Assembly (NCBI GenBank): GCA_035566435.1
Contig: DATMRF010000022.1
Span: 67,563-131,562 of the forward strand
DNA from: DATMRF01 sp035566435
GTDB taxonomy: Bacteria > Verrucomicrobiota > Verrucomicrobiia > Limisphaerales > UBA8199
Reading direction: 5' to 3'
Length of the DNA: 64,000 nucleotides
The notes under the pieces are model-generated. The model searched no databases, was not told where the DNA came from, and saw only the letters and a list, made by a program, of their open reading frames with translations. Within the stretch, counting starts at the first letter, position 1; each line of letters starts with the position of its first letter. Of this stretch, positions 51,865 through 62,400 are shown one piece after another. Both the position numbers and the translations under genes were made by a program.

Positions 51865-54126
51865 ATGATTCGGTTGAGCCGTCGAAGCAAAAAGAACCAT
51901 CCGCCGAGCGCTGACCCTCGAACTCCCCCAAAGCCGTTCCCCAGACGGCGACTCTGGCTTTTTCGCCTGACGCTGCTGCTCCTTCCGTTTGTCCTGCTCG
52001 GCCTGCTGGAGGTCTCGCTGCGGCTGGGCCGTTACGGGTACGATCCGCATTTCTTCAATCGCCTCAACATTGGCGGCCAGGAGTTCTTCGTCCAAAACGA
52101 GGATTTCAGCTTGCGATTCTTCCCGAAGGAAGTCGTTCGCAATCCCGGTCCAGTCCGATTTCCCGTTCACAAGGCGCCCGGCACATTCCGTATTTTTGTC
52201 CTGGGCGAGTCGGCCGCAATGGGCGACCCTGCACCGAGTGTCGCGCCGTCCCGTTACGTTGAAATGCTCCTCCGGGAAGAATATCCGGACCGGAAGTTTG
52301 AGGTCATCAACGTTGCCTTCACCGCCATCAACTCGCACGTCATCCTGCCCATCGCCCGCGAGTGCGCCGCGCACGAAGGCGATTTGTGGATCATCTACAT
52401 GGGCAACAACGAAATGGTGGGGCCCTTCGGTGCGGGAACGGTTTTCGGACGCCAGGCGCCGCCGTTGCCATATGTTCGCCTGGTGACCGCCCTGCAGCGG
52501 CTCCGGATAGGTCAGTGGCTCACGGACCTGGGGCGCAAATTTACGGGCCGCGCCGAAAAAGTAACCACGTGGGGCGGGATGGGGATGTTCCTGCACAATC
52601 AGCTCGCGCCGGACAGCCCCCTCAAGGCAACCGTTTACCGCAATTTCCAGCGAAATCTGCATGATATCGTGCGCCTCGGGGTTGGTTCCGGCGCGAAAGT
52701 CCTGCTGAACACCGTTGCCGTGAATCTCAAAGACTGTCCCCCCTTCGCTTCGATGACCGACAGCCATCTTTCACCCGCCGACCGCGCGCAGTTTGACTCG
52801 CTTTACACGAACGGGCTGCAAGCCGCGGCTCAACCGGATTTCGCCAAAGCAGCGGAGTTCTTCCACCAGGCCGCCACGCTTGATGCCAGGTCGGCCGACC
52901 TCCAATTCCATTGGGGCCAGTGTTTGCTCACCCAATCAAATGTCGAGAGTGCGCGGCAGCATTTTCAGCTCGCGTGCGATAACGATGCCCTGCCTTTCCG
53001 CGCCGACTCGCGCATCAATGCCGCCATCCGCGCTGAGCGCAGAAAGCTCGGCGCCGACAATCTGATTCTCTTCGACGCCGCCGCCGCGCTGGCGTCGGGC
53101 AGCGGAGAAGGACTTTGCGGCCGGGAAACCTTTTTTGAACATGTCCATTTCGATTTTGACGGGCGTTATCGGCTCGGGCGCGCTTGGGCGGAACAAATCG
53201 AGCCGCTACTCCCGCACAACACCAACGCGTGGGTTTCGCAGGCGGCCTGCGAACAACTGCTGGGCTTGTCGGCGTGGAATCGCGCGCAGGTCATTCATTT
53301 TGCCGACGAGCGGATGCAATTGCCTCCCTTAAGCAGCCAGGCCAACAACGGGCCGCGCCGGGACGCTCTGGAGGCGCGAATAAATCAGTCACGCGGGCAG
53401 ATGAACGCGAACAATGCGGCGGAGACGCGGAAGGGATTTTTGAAACTGTTGGGGCAGCGGCCGGACGATTTTCTTCTGCACCAGGATTTTGCCGTGTTCC
53501 TGGAGCTCGTTGGCGACGCGGTGGACGCGGGCAGGGAATGGCAGCGTTACCTCGAGCTGGTTCCGCAGGACAGTCTCGGATATTACCAAGCCGGTCGACT
53601 GCTCATTGTGCAGCAACGGTATGCCGAGGCCGAGCGCCTGCTCCGGCGCGCGCTGGCCATCCGGCCGAGCCGCACCGACGCGTGGATTGAGCTCGGCAAC
53701 GCCCTGGCCTTGCAGCAGAAATACGTTGAGGCCCTTGTCAGTTATTCCACCGCGCTCAAACAGGACCCGCAAAATTCCCAGACGCTCCTTCGCCGCGGCA
53801 AAGTTCTGGCCCATCTCAACCGTCACGCCGAGGCAATGGACAGTTATCGCGCAGCCATCCAGTTGAATCCGGCAGACGGTCTGTCGCACCACGAATTAGC
53901 CCTCGAACTGGTCGCGGCCGGGGACCCGGTCGCGGCAGGTGAGGAATTCGCCCAGGCGGCACGGTTGAATCCGGACAGCGTGGCGGCGCGGTTCGATTAT
54001 GGCACCTGGCTGCTAAAGCAGAACCAACGGGCTGACGCCCAACGCGAATTCGAGGCAGTTATTCGCCTTGACCCGGGCAATGCCAGGGCCCAACAAGCCC
54101 TTGCTCGGTTGCGGTCGATAAGGTGA
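51865..54126 (+). CDS. Membrane-anchored SGNH-like and TPR protein
   Basis: 753 residues from the ATG at 51865 (GTG 51811 possible). One N-terminal membrane helix (RLWLFRLTLLLLPFVLLGLL) anchors an SGNH/GDSL-like domain: TFRIFVLGESAAMGDPAPS (nucleophile Ser in GES), FEVINVAFTAINSHVILPIA, DLWIIYMGNNEMVGPFGAGT (N residue of block III) and EHVHFDFDGRYRLGRAWAEQ with the D-x-x-H-like block V. The C-terminal ~300 residues are TPRs (e.g. GYYQAGRLLIVQQRYAEAER, AWIELGNALALQQKYVEALV, LLRRGKVLAHLNRHAEAMDS). This combination is frequent in Verrucomicrobiota/Planctomycetes. An O-acyl esterase or transferase role on surface glycans is plausible but unproven. Confidence 0.82.
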   Translation: MIRLSRRSKKNHPPSADPRTPPKPFPRRRLWLFRLTLLLLPFVLLGLLEVSLRLGRYGYDPHFFNRLNIGGQEFFVQNEDFSLRFFPKEVVRNPGPVRFPVHKAPGTFRIFVLGESAAMGDPAPSVAPSRYVEMLLREEYPDRKFEVINVAFTAINSHVILPIARECAAHEGDLWIIYMGNNEMVGPFGAGTVFGRQAPPLPYVRLVTALQRLRIGQWLTDLGRKFTGRAEKVTTWGGMGMFLHNQLAPDSPLKATVYRNFQRNLHDIVRLGVGSGAKVLLNTVAVNLKDCPPFASMTDSHLSPADRAQFDSLYTNGLQAAAQPDFAKAAEFFHQAATLDARSADLQFHWGQCLLTQSNVESARQHFQLACDNDALPFRADSRINAAIRAERRKLGADNLILFDAAAALASGSGEGLCGRETFFEHVHFDFDGRYRLGRAWAEQIEPLLPHNTNAWVSQAACEQLLGLSAWNRAQVIHFADERMQLPPLSSQANNGPRRDALEARINQSRGQMNANNAAETRKGFLKLLGQRPDDFLLHQDFAVFLELVGDAVDAGREWQRYLELVPQDSLGYYQAGRLLIVQQRYAEAERLLRRALAIRPSRTDAWIELGNALALQQKYVEALVSYSTALKQDPQNSQTLLRRGKVLAHLNRHAEAMDSYRAAIQLNPADGLSHHELALELVAAGDPVAAGEEFAQAARLNPDSVAARFDYGTWLLKQNQRADAQREFEAVIRLDPGNARAQQALARLRSIR

Positions 54127-54385
54127 CAGAAGCCCAGATTGGTTTCCACCAATGTCACAATATCCTGGTGGGTAGCGCTTTACGCCTGCCACAACGGGTC
54201 CCGTCGAGGGCCAAAACTTTGACTAAAACCAACCACGTTATGGGTCGTGCTCGATTGCTTACGCTGTCCTCTCTTTATGCGACTACCCCGTTCGCGCCAA
54301 AATAATTAATCTCGCCTCAAGTTCTGGTGAACTGGCGATCCTGCCCGTACAGGTCGCGCCGGCAGCCAGCCAAATTGAACACAAC
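54127..54385. other. Intergenic region
   Basis: 259 bp with no hairpin terminator, repeat or gene that I can support. Probably holds the promoter of the following secreted protein gene. Confidence 0.4.
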
Positions 54386-56788
54386 ATGAAAATGATCACA
54401 CAAGACCCCCTTGTGATTATGCGAAACTCCAAAATCATGACTAGAAACCCGATAACGCATCTGTCAGCGGTTTGTCTGGCGGCCTCGGCAGTGGTGCTTG
54501 GCTCGCTCGGCGCCAAAGCGGCCACCCAGAACGTTACCCTGGATCCGTCCCGGGCTTATAACGGCTACGAGAACATTTATACCAACGGCTTGGTCAACAC
54601 TACCTGGCCTGCCTACAAGTCGGATTATCTAGGCGCAGGCACCTCCTTCCCCAACCAATCGAGCATTGACACCTCGGGTAATGTGACGATTGCGCCAAGT
54701 ATCAGGCCGGACCAACTGTTCCCCACCGATACGCTGATCTGGGCGGACGCCTCAGGCTCTAGTGCGGCCATTTGTAGGGACATCGAAGATTTCTACGCCG
54801 AATCCCTGTCGTTCGGCGCCGGCGATACCGTTCTGTTCTCCGGCATTCTCACTGCTAACACCCTCGCGGCGCCTTACAAGGACACCGCTATCGCGTTCAT
54901 CAAGGACTATGATTCCACCTGGGCGTTCAAAGGCATCCAGTCCGTGAATCTCAATACGCTAACCAATGGGCAGCCGTTTGTGGTTACCTACCCCGCAATT
55001 TCCGCCGCCGGCGACCACGTGCAATGGGGCCTGGAATGGGCTGGCCCACCTTCTCGCGCCGCAACCGTCGCCAGTTTGGGGTCTGCCACGATTGCCACCA
55101 ATCTGATCGCAGCGCCGCCACCCTCGAAAACCGTCAACGTTTCGGTCGATCACAATCAATATTGGGCCGCCTACCAGACGGTTAATGCGGGGGCAGCTTA
55201 TACCGCCGGTTACCTGGGCGCCGGTGGGGCACCTGATATTCAAGGGACCATTTCCGCCTCCGACGTTGTGCGTTGCGCACCGGACGTGCGGATGGACAAA
55301 CTCTTCCATACCGACACGACTATTTGGGCTGACGCCACTGGCTTGAGCGATCCCAATCCCGGTGTGACTGTCGATAGCACCTACTACGTTGATACGGGTT
55401 CGATCGCCGTCAATGGCGACACTGTGATCTTTTCGGGTCAGCTCTTGACCAACACCTTGGCGGGCGCCGATGCTACCTCCATCGTCGCCTTCATCAAGGA
55501 CTTCGACAGCACTTGGGGTTACCACGGCATGCAAACGACGTATCTATGGCCGCTCACCAATGGCGAGGTGTTTTCCGTTGAGAAGGTCATCCAGGGTGGC
55601 GGCAGTCACATCCAATACGGCTTTGAATGGGTAGGCCCGCCCGCGCGCACCAACCCCGCCGCGGCCAGCTTCGTCGACAATATGGGATACGTCCTGGTAA
55701 CCAACCAATTGGTGCTCACCACCGTCGGGATCGCTGCAATCAATCCTAGCCCGGCCCAGGTGCAACTCGGATCTAACATCACCGTCACGGCCGTCGCGAC
55801 CGGCAGCGGGTTGACTTTCCAATGGAGCAAGGGTGGAGTCAACCTGACGAATGGTGCCGGGATCTCGGGCGCCACCAACAACGCGCTCACCTTGAGCAAC
55901 GTGCAGGGCAACCAGGAAGGACTCTATTCGCTCGTCGTCAAGGATTCCGGTGGCAACACCGCCTCGAATGCCGTTTCATTGTTTGTCTTTAACCCGGGCT
56001 GGCTCTATTTCGATCGGGCCTACAACCCCTTCAACGGCTATATCAACGTGTGGAACGGGGCCAAACTGATCAGCAGCCGGCCCTCCAGTGGCGCCGCCGG
56101 CACCTCACCCACAGCCAGCTTCGGGTTCGCGGTTGCGCCCAGCTCGTTGGTGCGCGCCAGCATGAACACAAGCGATGACGTGATCACGCTGCAGCCCAAC
56201 ACCTACGTCTATGACAACGCCACCAATACGTCGGATGCCAACTACATCAATCCTGACGGCAGTTCCGCCGCTTATCTCGAGCAAGACTATTACATGCAGA
56301 ACAACTCCCTCGTAGGGGATACGCTCGTGTTCGCCGGCTATTGCTCCAGCAATAGCCTTGACCCGAAATATACCGCCACCGCCTGGATCAAGGTGAGTCA
56401 GGATTGGAGTGTTGAAAACCGGTACGACACCAATCTCGTGGCTGGGAAGCCGTTTATTCTGACCGTCCCCGCGAGTGCCACGACGGGCAAAAGCTTCGTC
56501 CAATGCGGGTTCGCCATATGGGGTCCGGACAACTCCGGGACTAATCCCATTACGCAAGGCGCCTGCGAGGTCAAAGTCTATTCGCCCCTCTCTGCGACCC
56601 ACTCCGGCGGCAACCCAAACCTGGGATTCCCGACCGTGATCAACCATGATTACACTCTGCAATATAAGACCAACCTCACGGACAGCTCCTGGCAGAGCTA
56701 CAGCACCAACCGCGGAACCGGCAACACCGTCACGGTGCCGGATGCGACGGGTTCAAAACATCGGTTCTACCGGTTGTGGATTCAGTAA
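54386..56788 (+). CDS. Large secreted protein with triplicated domain and Ig-like module
   Basis: 800 residues (start could also be 54419 or 54437; no clear Shine-Dalgarno). Leader: THLSAVCLAASAVVLGSLGA. The body has three related ~180-residue domains. Each shares a 'Y..GY...Y' opening, a TDTLIWADASG/TDTTIWADATG strand, DTVLFSGILTANTLA or DTVIFSGQLLTNTLA, AFIKDYDSTWAFKGIQ or AFIKDFDSTWGYHGMQ, and WGLEWAGPP/YGFEWVGPP. Between the second and third is an Ig-like module (VQLGSNITVTAVATGSGLTF, SKGGVNLTN, NVQGNQEGLYSLVVKDSGGN). The C-terminus ends HRFYRLWIQ after TLQYKTNLTDSSWQSYSTNR. No enzymatic motif is seen; carbohydrate binding or structural use is a guess. Confidence 0.8.
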   Translation: MKMITQDPLVIMRNSKIMTRNPITHLSAVCLAASAVVLGSLGAKAATQNVTLDPSRAYNGYENIYTNGLVNTTWPAYKSDYLGAGTSFPNQSSIDTSGNVTIAPSIRPDQLFPTDTLIWADASGSSAAICRDIEDFYAESLSFGAGDTVLFSGILTANTLAAPYKDTAIAFIKDYDSTWAFKGIQSVNLNTLTNGQPFVVTYPAISAAGDHVQWGLEWAGPPSRAATVASLGSATIATNLIAAPPPSKTVNVSVDHNQYWAAYQTVNAGAAYTAGYLGAGGAPDIQGTISASDVVRCAPDVRMDKLFHTDTTIWADATGLSDPNPGVTVDSTYYVDTGSIAVNGDTVIFSGQLLTNTLAGADATSIVAFIKDFDSTWGYHGMQTTYLWPLTNGEVFSVEKVIQGGGSHIQYGFEWVGPPARTNPAAASFVDNMGYVLVTNQLVLTTVGIAAINPSPAQVQLGSNITVTAVATGSGLTFQWSKGGVNLTNGAGISGATNNALTLSNVQGNQEGLYSLVVKDSGGNTASNAVSLFVFNPGWLYFDRAYNPFNGYINVWNGAKLISSRPSSGAAGTSPTASFGFAVAPSSLVRASMNTSDDVITLQPNTYVYDNATNTSDANYINPDGSSAAYLEQDYYMQNNSLVGDTLVFAGYCSSNSLDPKYTATAWIKVSQDWSVENRYDTNLVAGKPFILTVPASATTGKSFVQCGFAIWGPDNSGTNPITQGACEVKVYSPLSATHSGGNPNLGFPTVINHDYTLQYKTNLTDSSWQSYSTNRGTGNTVTVPDATGSKHRFYRLWIQ

Positions 56789-57092
56789 TGCGAGTTCGTC
56801 AAATTTGACGTTCCGTCGCCAAGTCTGTATCCGTCGGGCCCGCGCGCCGTTGCGGGCTCGACGGAAATTTCTTCTGGGAGCCAACGCCGCGAGACTGGGA
56901 TTTCGCCCATTGAACCCATAAACCTGGGCGGGGACGGCCACGTCCCCGGAACGTCCCGGCAACAGGTTCGCTACAGGGACGTGGCCGTCCCCGCCCCGGT
57001 TCACGGAGGCTCCATTCAGATTGCCCGGCCGGCAGTGAAAAATCCTGTTACCCGCAATGGCGCCGCGTAATATGCGTCCTGGTGACAAACGA
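56789..57092. other. Intergenic region with a long inverted pair
   Basis: About 300 bp. The notable element is the perfect 21-bp inverted pair at 56926-56946 and 56976-56996. No gene or promoter is otherwise recognised. Confidence 0.5.
56926..56996. repeat. Perfect 21-bp inverted repeat of the GGGGACG family
   Basis: The left arm begins GGGCGGGGACGGCCACG and its exact reverse complement occupies 56976-56996, with 29 bp between. Each arm itself contains the GGGACG/CGTCCC mini-hairpin. The right arm with its flank equals the single copy at 8052-8078. It looks like two copies of a REP-like unit in head-to-head arrangement. Confidence 0.85.
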
Positions 57093-59033
57093 ATGACCAG
57101 AAAACCGAAGATCCTTCTCGCAGCGCTCGGCTTGGCAGTTCTGGCAGTCGTGCTCTTCGCGCCCGTCGCCAAAGCAGCCATGAACCGTGGCGCGGCGGTA
57201 CCCTGGACGACTTATGAAGCGGAAGATATGACCAACTTCAACGGTACGGTCCTTGGGCCGCAGTCCCAGGCTAATCTCGTTGGCGCGGAATTCTCGGCCC
57301 GCCGGTGCGTCCGTCTCAACGCCGCCGGCCAATTTGTTCAGTTCGTCGCTCTGTCGCCGGCCAATGCGCTGGTGGTTCGCTACAGCGTGCCGGACACTTC
57401 GGACGGCGTCGGGGCTGACTTCACCCTCAGCCTTTATACGAACGGGACGTTCGTTCAAAAACTGGCGGTGACCTCAAAGTATTCATGGCTCTACGGGGCT
57501 TATCCCTTCAACAACACCCCCGCCTCCGGTTCACCCAGGAACTTTTGTGATGAGGCCCGCCTCATCGGATTGACCATCCATACGGGCGACACGGTCCGCC
57601 TGGAACAGGATGCTGATGATACGGCGGCCTATTACCTCATTGACCTCGTGGATCTGGAGAACGTCGCCGCGCCGCTTTCCTCGCCGGCAAATTCGCTGTC
57701 GCTCACTAACTATGGCGCGGTCGCCGACGGCGTCACCGACTGCACCGCCGCGCTCCAGAATTGCATCACTGCCGCGCAAACCCAGGCCAAGACCGTTTGG
57801 ATGCCACCCGGAACCTACCTCATCACCGGCACCATCAACCTTCCGTCCGGCACGACGCTCCAGGGCGCCGGCATGTGGTACACCACACTGCTCGGCAGCG
57901 CCTCCCTGTACAACACCACTCCATCCAGGCGAATTAACTTGAACGGAGCCGGTAGCAACATCCGCCTGTCTGATTTTGCCATTTTGGGTTTTCTGAACTA
58001 CCGCAATGACACCGAGGGCAACGATGGTCTGGGCGGCTCTTACGGCACCGGGTCGACTATCTCGCGCATCTGGGTCGAGCATACTAAGGCCGCTGCCTGG
58101 ATTCTTAACTCCCAGGGTTTGGTGGTCGATAGCTGCCGGTTCCGCAACACCCTCGCCGACGGGATCAATATCAACCGCGGGATGCGCAGCACCATAGTGA
58201 CAAACTGTACCGCGCGGGGGACGGGCGACGACGGCTTCGCCATCTGGCCGTCGCCCGGTTCGCAAACCTATATCCCGGGCCTCAATGTCATTACCCATTG
58301 CACCGCGCAAACTCCCTTTCTCGCCAATGGCGGCGCGATCTACGGCGGCCAGAGCAATCGCATCGAGGATTGCCTGTTCCAGGATATTGTTTACGACTGC
58401 GGCATACTCATCAGCACGACCTTTCCCGTAGGAAACAATGCGTTCAGCGGAACGACCATTGCTCAGCGATGTGACCTCATCCGCTGCGGCAACAATGCCG
58501 GCCTTCAGCTCTGCCTCCAGACCAACAGCCTCGCCGGTATCAACCTCAACAACCTGAACATCGTTGACAGTATTGCGGACGGGTTAAGCATCATTGCGCC
58601 CGGCAGCAATCCCGGCACCGGCGTTGGCACGCTGTCCGCCGCGGCAATGGACAATGTTAGCATCCCCAATTATGGCCTCGGTTACAGCGGAAAAAACGGT
58701 TTGTGGGCTCGCAGTGACGCCATCGGCACCATGTCCGTCAGCAATTCAATAATCGGCGAGTACCGTAACGACTCCGCCCGTTTCACCCTTAATTTCGCAC
58801 CGCCCGCTCAAAGCATCCTCGGCACCACCATCAATGGCGCAACGACTTTGACGCTCACGTATGCCGCAACGCAGGGGTTTACCTACCACGTCGAATCGGC
58901 GACCAATCTCGCGCCCGCCTCCTGGGTAACCGTTCCAGGTAGCACGACCAATGCCTCCGGAAACGCGGTGACCTTCACGGCTCCGCTGGCGCCGGGAAAC
59001 GGCCCGCGGTTTTATCGCACAGTCTCACCTTAG
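57093..59033 (+). CDS. Secreted GH87-like (alpha-1,3-glucanase/mycodextranase-type) beta-helix protein with CBM-like domain
   Basis: 646 residues from the ATG at 57093 (57072 and 57057 possible). Signal peptide KPKILLAALGLAVLAVVLFA. Residues ~30-190 open TTYEAEDMTNFNGTVLGP and look like a CBM35/CBM6 carbohydrate-binding module. The catalytic beta-helix begins SLTNYGAVADGVTDCTAALQ and includes TVWMPPGTYLITGTINLPSG, LQGAGMWYTTLLGS, ISRIWVEHTKAAAWILNSQG, FRNTLADGININRGMRSTIV, GTGDDGFAIWP and AIYGGQSNRIEDCLFQDIVY. The ADGIN aspartate and the DD pair of GDDGF match the acid/base triad expected in GH87. It likely cleaves alpha-1,3-glucan outside the cell. The C-terminus ends RFYRTVSP. Confidence 0.72.
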   Translation: MTRKPKILLAALGLAVLAVVLFAPVAKAAMNRGAAVPWTTYEAEDMTNFNGTVLGPQSQANLVGAEFSARRCVRLNAAGQFVQFVALSPANALVVRYSVPDTSDGVGADFTLSLYTNGTFVQKLAVTSKYSWLYGAYPFNNTPASGSPRNFCDEARLIGLTIHTGDTVRLEQDADDTAAYYLIDLVDLENVAAPLSSPANSLSLTNYGAVADGVTDCTAALQNCITAAQTQAKTVWMPPGTYLITGTINLPSGTTLQGAGMWYTTLLGSASLYNTTPSRRINLNGAGSNIRLSDFAILGFLNYRNDTEGNDGLGGSYGTGSTISRIWVEHTKAAAWILNSQGLVVDSCRFRNTLADGININRGMRSTIVTNCTARGTGDDGFAIWPSPGSQTYIPGLNVITHCTAQTPFLANGGAIYGGQSNRIEDCLFQDIVYDCGILISTTFPVGNNAFSGTTIAQRCDLIRCGNNAGLQLCLQTNSLAGINLNNLNIVDSIADGLSIIAPGSNPGTGVGTLSAAAMDNVSIPNYGLGYSGKNGLWARSDAIGTMSVSNSIIGEYRNDSARFTLNFAPPAQSILGTTINGATTLTLTYAATQGFTYHVESATNLAPASWVTVPGSTTNASGNAVTFTAPLAPGNGPRFYRTVSP

Positions 59034-59408
59034 TATCCAGTTGAAACCTTCAACGCAAGGGCACAAAGAGGCAAAGACGCAAAGGATCTAAGAAATCCAA
59101 GGCCAATGAGCCAGTCCGCTGCGGTCACCGCCAGGTTCGCCTCGGATTAGAGGTTCCACCCGTTTTCCGCCTTTGCGCCTTTGCAGTGGTGCTATCTCCA
59201 AGGATGCAGCAATTTCAGCAAGATTCCTTTAATCGTGAGCCTTTGGGTTCTCTGCGCTCTTCGCGGCTCGGCGGTTTACTTGTTCGGCGGCTTTGGTTGC
59301 GGCTTCGCTGCGCTGTGCCTTTGCGTTAAAAGTGGTTTGCCTGGTTACGGCGTAGCGCTCGCGCAATGCCGGCTTGTCTGCTAAGCCCGGGGTCGGCAGA
59401 ATCGACGC
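59034..59408. other. Intergenic region rich in GCAAAG/CTTTGC short repeats
   Basis: About 375 bp. Imperfect GCAAAGACGCAAAG units lie at 59050-59088, and their complementary CGCCTTTGCGCCTTTGC form at 59168-59186 and again near 59310-59330, so the two orientations could pair. No gene is supported. Confidence 0.6.
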
Positions 59409-62400
59409 ATGGTTCACCGCCCACCTTCTTTTTGGTCGCTCCGGGCGGAGCCACGGGGTGGGATTTCCCGCTCCGCCCTTCTATCCCCTTTTGCTCTCTG
59501 GCTCTTTTTGGCGGCGGCTCAACTCACGCCCGCCGCCGTTTTGTGGAGTGATCCGGGCCCGACCCTCGTCCATGAAAACGGCGAAGGCAGCGACTTGCTC
59601 AACGGCGCGCTCAAACGCGACGATTCCTCTAGCGACACCCTCTATTTCAAACTTCATGTGGATCCGTTATCCGACGCGAGCACGGAGGAATACCTCGCCG
59701 CCTTCGAACTCTACGAAGCGAGCGCGGAACGGTTGGGCGTGGGCAACGCCCTGAAAGCCTGGGCGTACAGCGCGTTCAGAATCATGGCCGACGAGTCCGG
59801 CAGTTTTGCCGATTACGTCGATCTGCATTCCTCACGCCCGGAACCATCGGGGCCCGGTTCGTTTTACTCCTATGAACTGCCGCATCGTGGCATCGAGAGC
59901 ACGATTATCTTCAAAGTCCATTACATCGCCGGCGGCGATGATCGGGTAACGGTGTGGCTCAACCCGGATCTTGGCCCCGGCGCGACGGAAGCCAGTCAAC
60001 AGGCGAGCCTCATCACCCATTTCAGTGCCAATGCCTCGTTTGACGAGGTTCATCTCCGCCATAACGGCGGCGGCGGCGGCTGGATTTTTAGCGACCTGCA
60101 AATCGCTACTTCATTCGAGGACTTCATCTCTCCAGCCGGCGCAACGCCCGAGGGGGCTGTTCGGGGCATCGCCCAGGGCGAGCTCCCCTTCACCTTTCGC
60201 TCCTGGCAAACCGAGCAAGGGCTGCCGCAAAACTTTGTGCGCGCCCTGGCCCAAACCCGCGATGGCTGTGTCTGGGTGGGCAGCGATGACGGAGTGGCAC
60301 GCTTCGATGGTTTGCGCTTCGTTCCGCTGGGTCTGCGCGAAGGGCTCCAGAGCGGGCCGGTCCGCGCGTTGCTGGGCGACCGCGAGGGCGCGCTCTGGAT
60401 CGGCAGCGCGGGCGGCGGTCTGACCCGCTTGTATCAGGGCCGGCCCACCACGTTCACCCAACGCGACGGCTTGCCCGCCAACGCCATCACCGCGCTGGCC
60501 GAGGACAACTCGGGACGAATCTGGGTTGGCACAGAATCCGGGTTGGCTCTCTGGGAGCATGAGCGGGCGGCGCCTTTGCCCGGAGCCGAGCTCTTCAAAG
60601 GCAAACGCGTCACCGCGCTTTACTCCGATTCACGCGGAATAATCTGGCTGGGAGTCGCCCGGGTCGGTGTTTTCTCGTATCGGGACAACCGCTTCACCCC
60701 TGTGCAGGACGCTTCGGTAAATGAGTTGTTGGCGGATCCGCATTGCCTGCTGGCGGATAAGACCGGCCGGCTTTGGGTCGGCGCCGGAGATGGTTTTGTG
60801 CTTTGCCGCGAGGTCCAGCGCTGGCGTTCTTTCCGCGTCCCCCGTCACCAGGCCCGGCCGTATGTTTGCGCTTTGGCCGAAGGACCGGACGGAACCGTGT
60901 GGGCCGGCTCGGTGGGTGAAGGGCTGCTCGAATTCAAAGGCGGCAAAGCGGAGCTCCTAAGTGCGCGCAGTGGACTCTCCGATAACCTCACCGAGTGCCT
61001 CCTGGTCGATCGAGAAGGCGTGCTCTGGGTCGGCACGCATGGGGGACTCAACCGGCAGCAGCGGCGGCAGCTTTTTGTGTTCGGGCAGAAGGAAGGGCTC
61101 GGCTATGGGGCCGTGCATGGCCTGGCGGAGGTTCTGCCCGGCGTTCTCTGGGCCGGCAAACCGAGTGACGGACTGTACCGGTGGGACGGCCGGGGTTTCG
61201 GCCGACTGGTCGCCGACGGCCTTTCGCTGGTCGGTCCGCCGGTCAATGCCTTGCTGCGGGCGCAGGACGGCAGTTGCTGGGTTGCCGGTGCGCTGGGCCT
61301 GGTCCATTTCAACGAACCGGGCAAAGCGAACAGCCGGACGGAATTGTCCGCCTTGGCCGGGCGAAATGCTCTCGCGCTGGCGGAGGACCCCCAGGGTGGC
61401 CTCTGGGTTGGCACCCGCGAGGGTGAAGTGTGGCGCTGGTCGAAGGGACAATGGACAGCTCAAACCAACCTCTGGCAAACCCACCCGATTACCGTCATGG
61501 TGCACGGCAAGGACGGCCGCCTGTTCCTGGGCACCGAAGGGGGTGGCCTCGATTGTTATCTCGGAGCCAGTCACACCCATTTCGATAAGGCCCAGGGTCT
61601 CTTTACCGACCTGGTCCTCACGCTCTACCTTGACAAGCAGGGCGCGCTTTGGATCGGCACAGCCGGCGGCGGCCTCAGCCGGCTCTGGCACGAACGCATC
61701 AGCACCTTTACCACGCGCGACGGCCTGCCCGACAACACCGTCTCGCAAATCCTGGAAGACGATGCCGGCCGGCTTTGGCTGGGTAGCAATCGCGGAATTG
61801 CCTGCGTGAGCAAACGCGAACTCGACCAACTCGCGGACGGAAAAATCACCGCGGTTTATCCTCAGGTCTATGGCCGCGCCGAAGGCATGTTGTCGGAAGA
61901 GTGCACGGGCGGCTTTTATCCCGCCGGATTGAAAACCCGCTCCGGCTTGCTCTGCTTTTCAACCTTGAAGGGCGTGGTTGTCGTGGACACCCACCTGCGC
62001 GCGCCCGGCGCGCCGGCTCCATCCGTGCTGCTCGACGACGTCCTGGTCGATGGCTCGCGCGTTCAGGACTTCAAAGCTCGGGCCGTGTCTCCCGGGGACC
62101 CGGGGCCGCACACCGGGGGCGCCCAATCTGCCGTCGAGCCGCTCAAGATTGCTCCCGGCCGGCATCGGCTTGAGCTGGTGTACACGGCCGTCAGCTTTGA
62201 CGCTCCCGAACGCGTCCGCTTCCGATACCAACTCGATGGCTGGGATCCTGACTGGGGCGAGCCCAGCACGCGCCGCACAGCGTTCTATAATTTGCAGGCG
62301 CCTGGCAGCTACCGGTTTCGCGTGAGCGCCTGCAACAGCGACGGCGTTTGGGGGCCGGTCGCCAGCCTGGCGCTGACCGTCTCGCCGCATTTCTGGCAGA

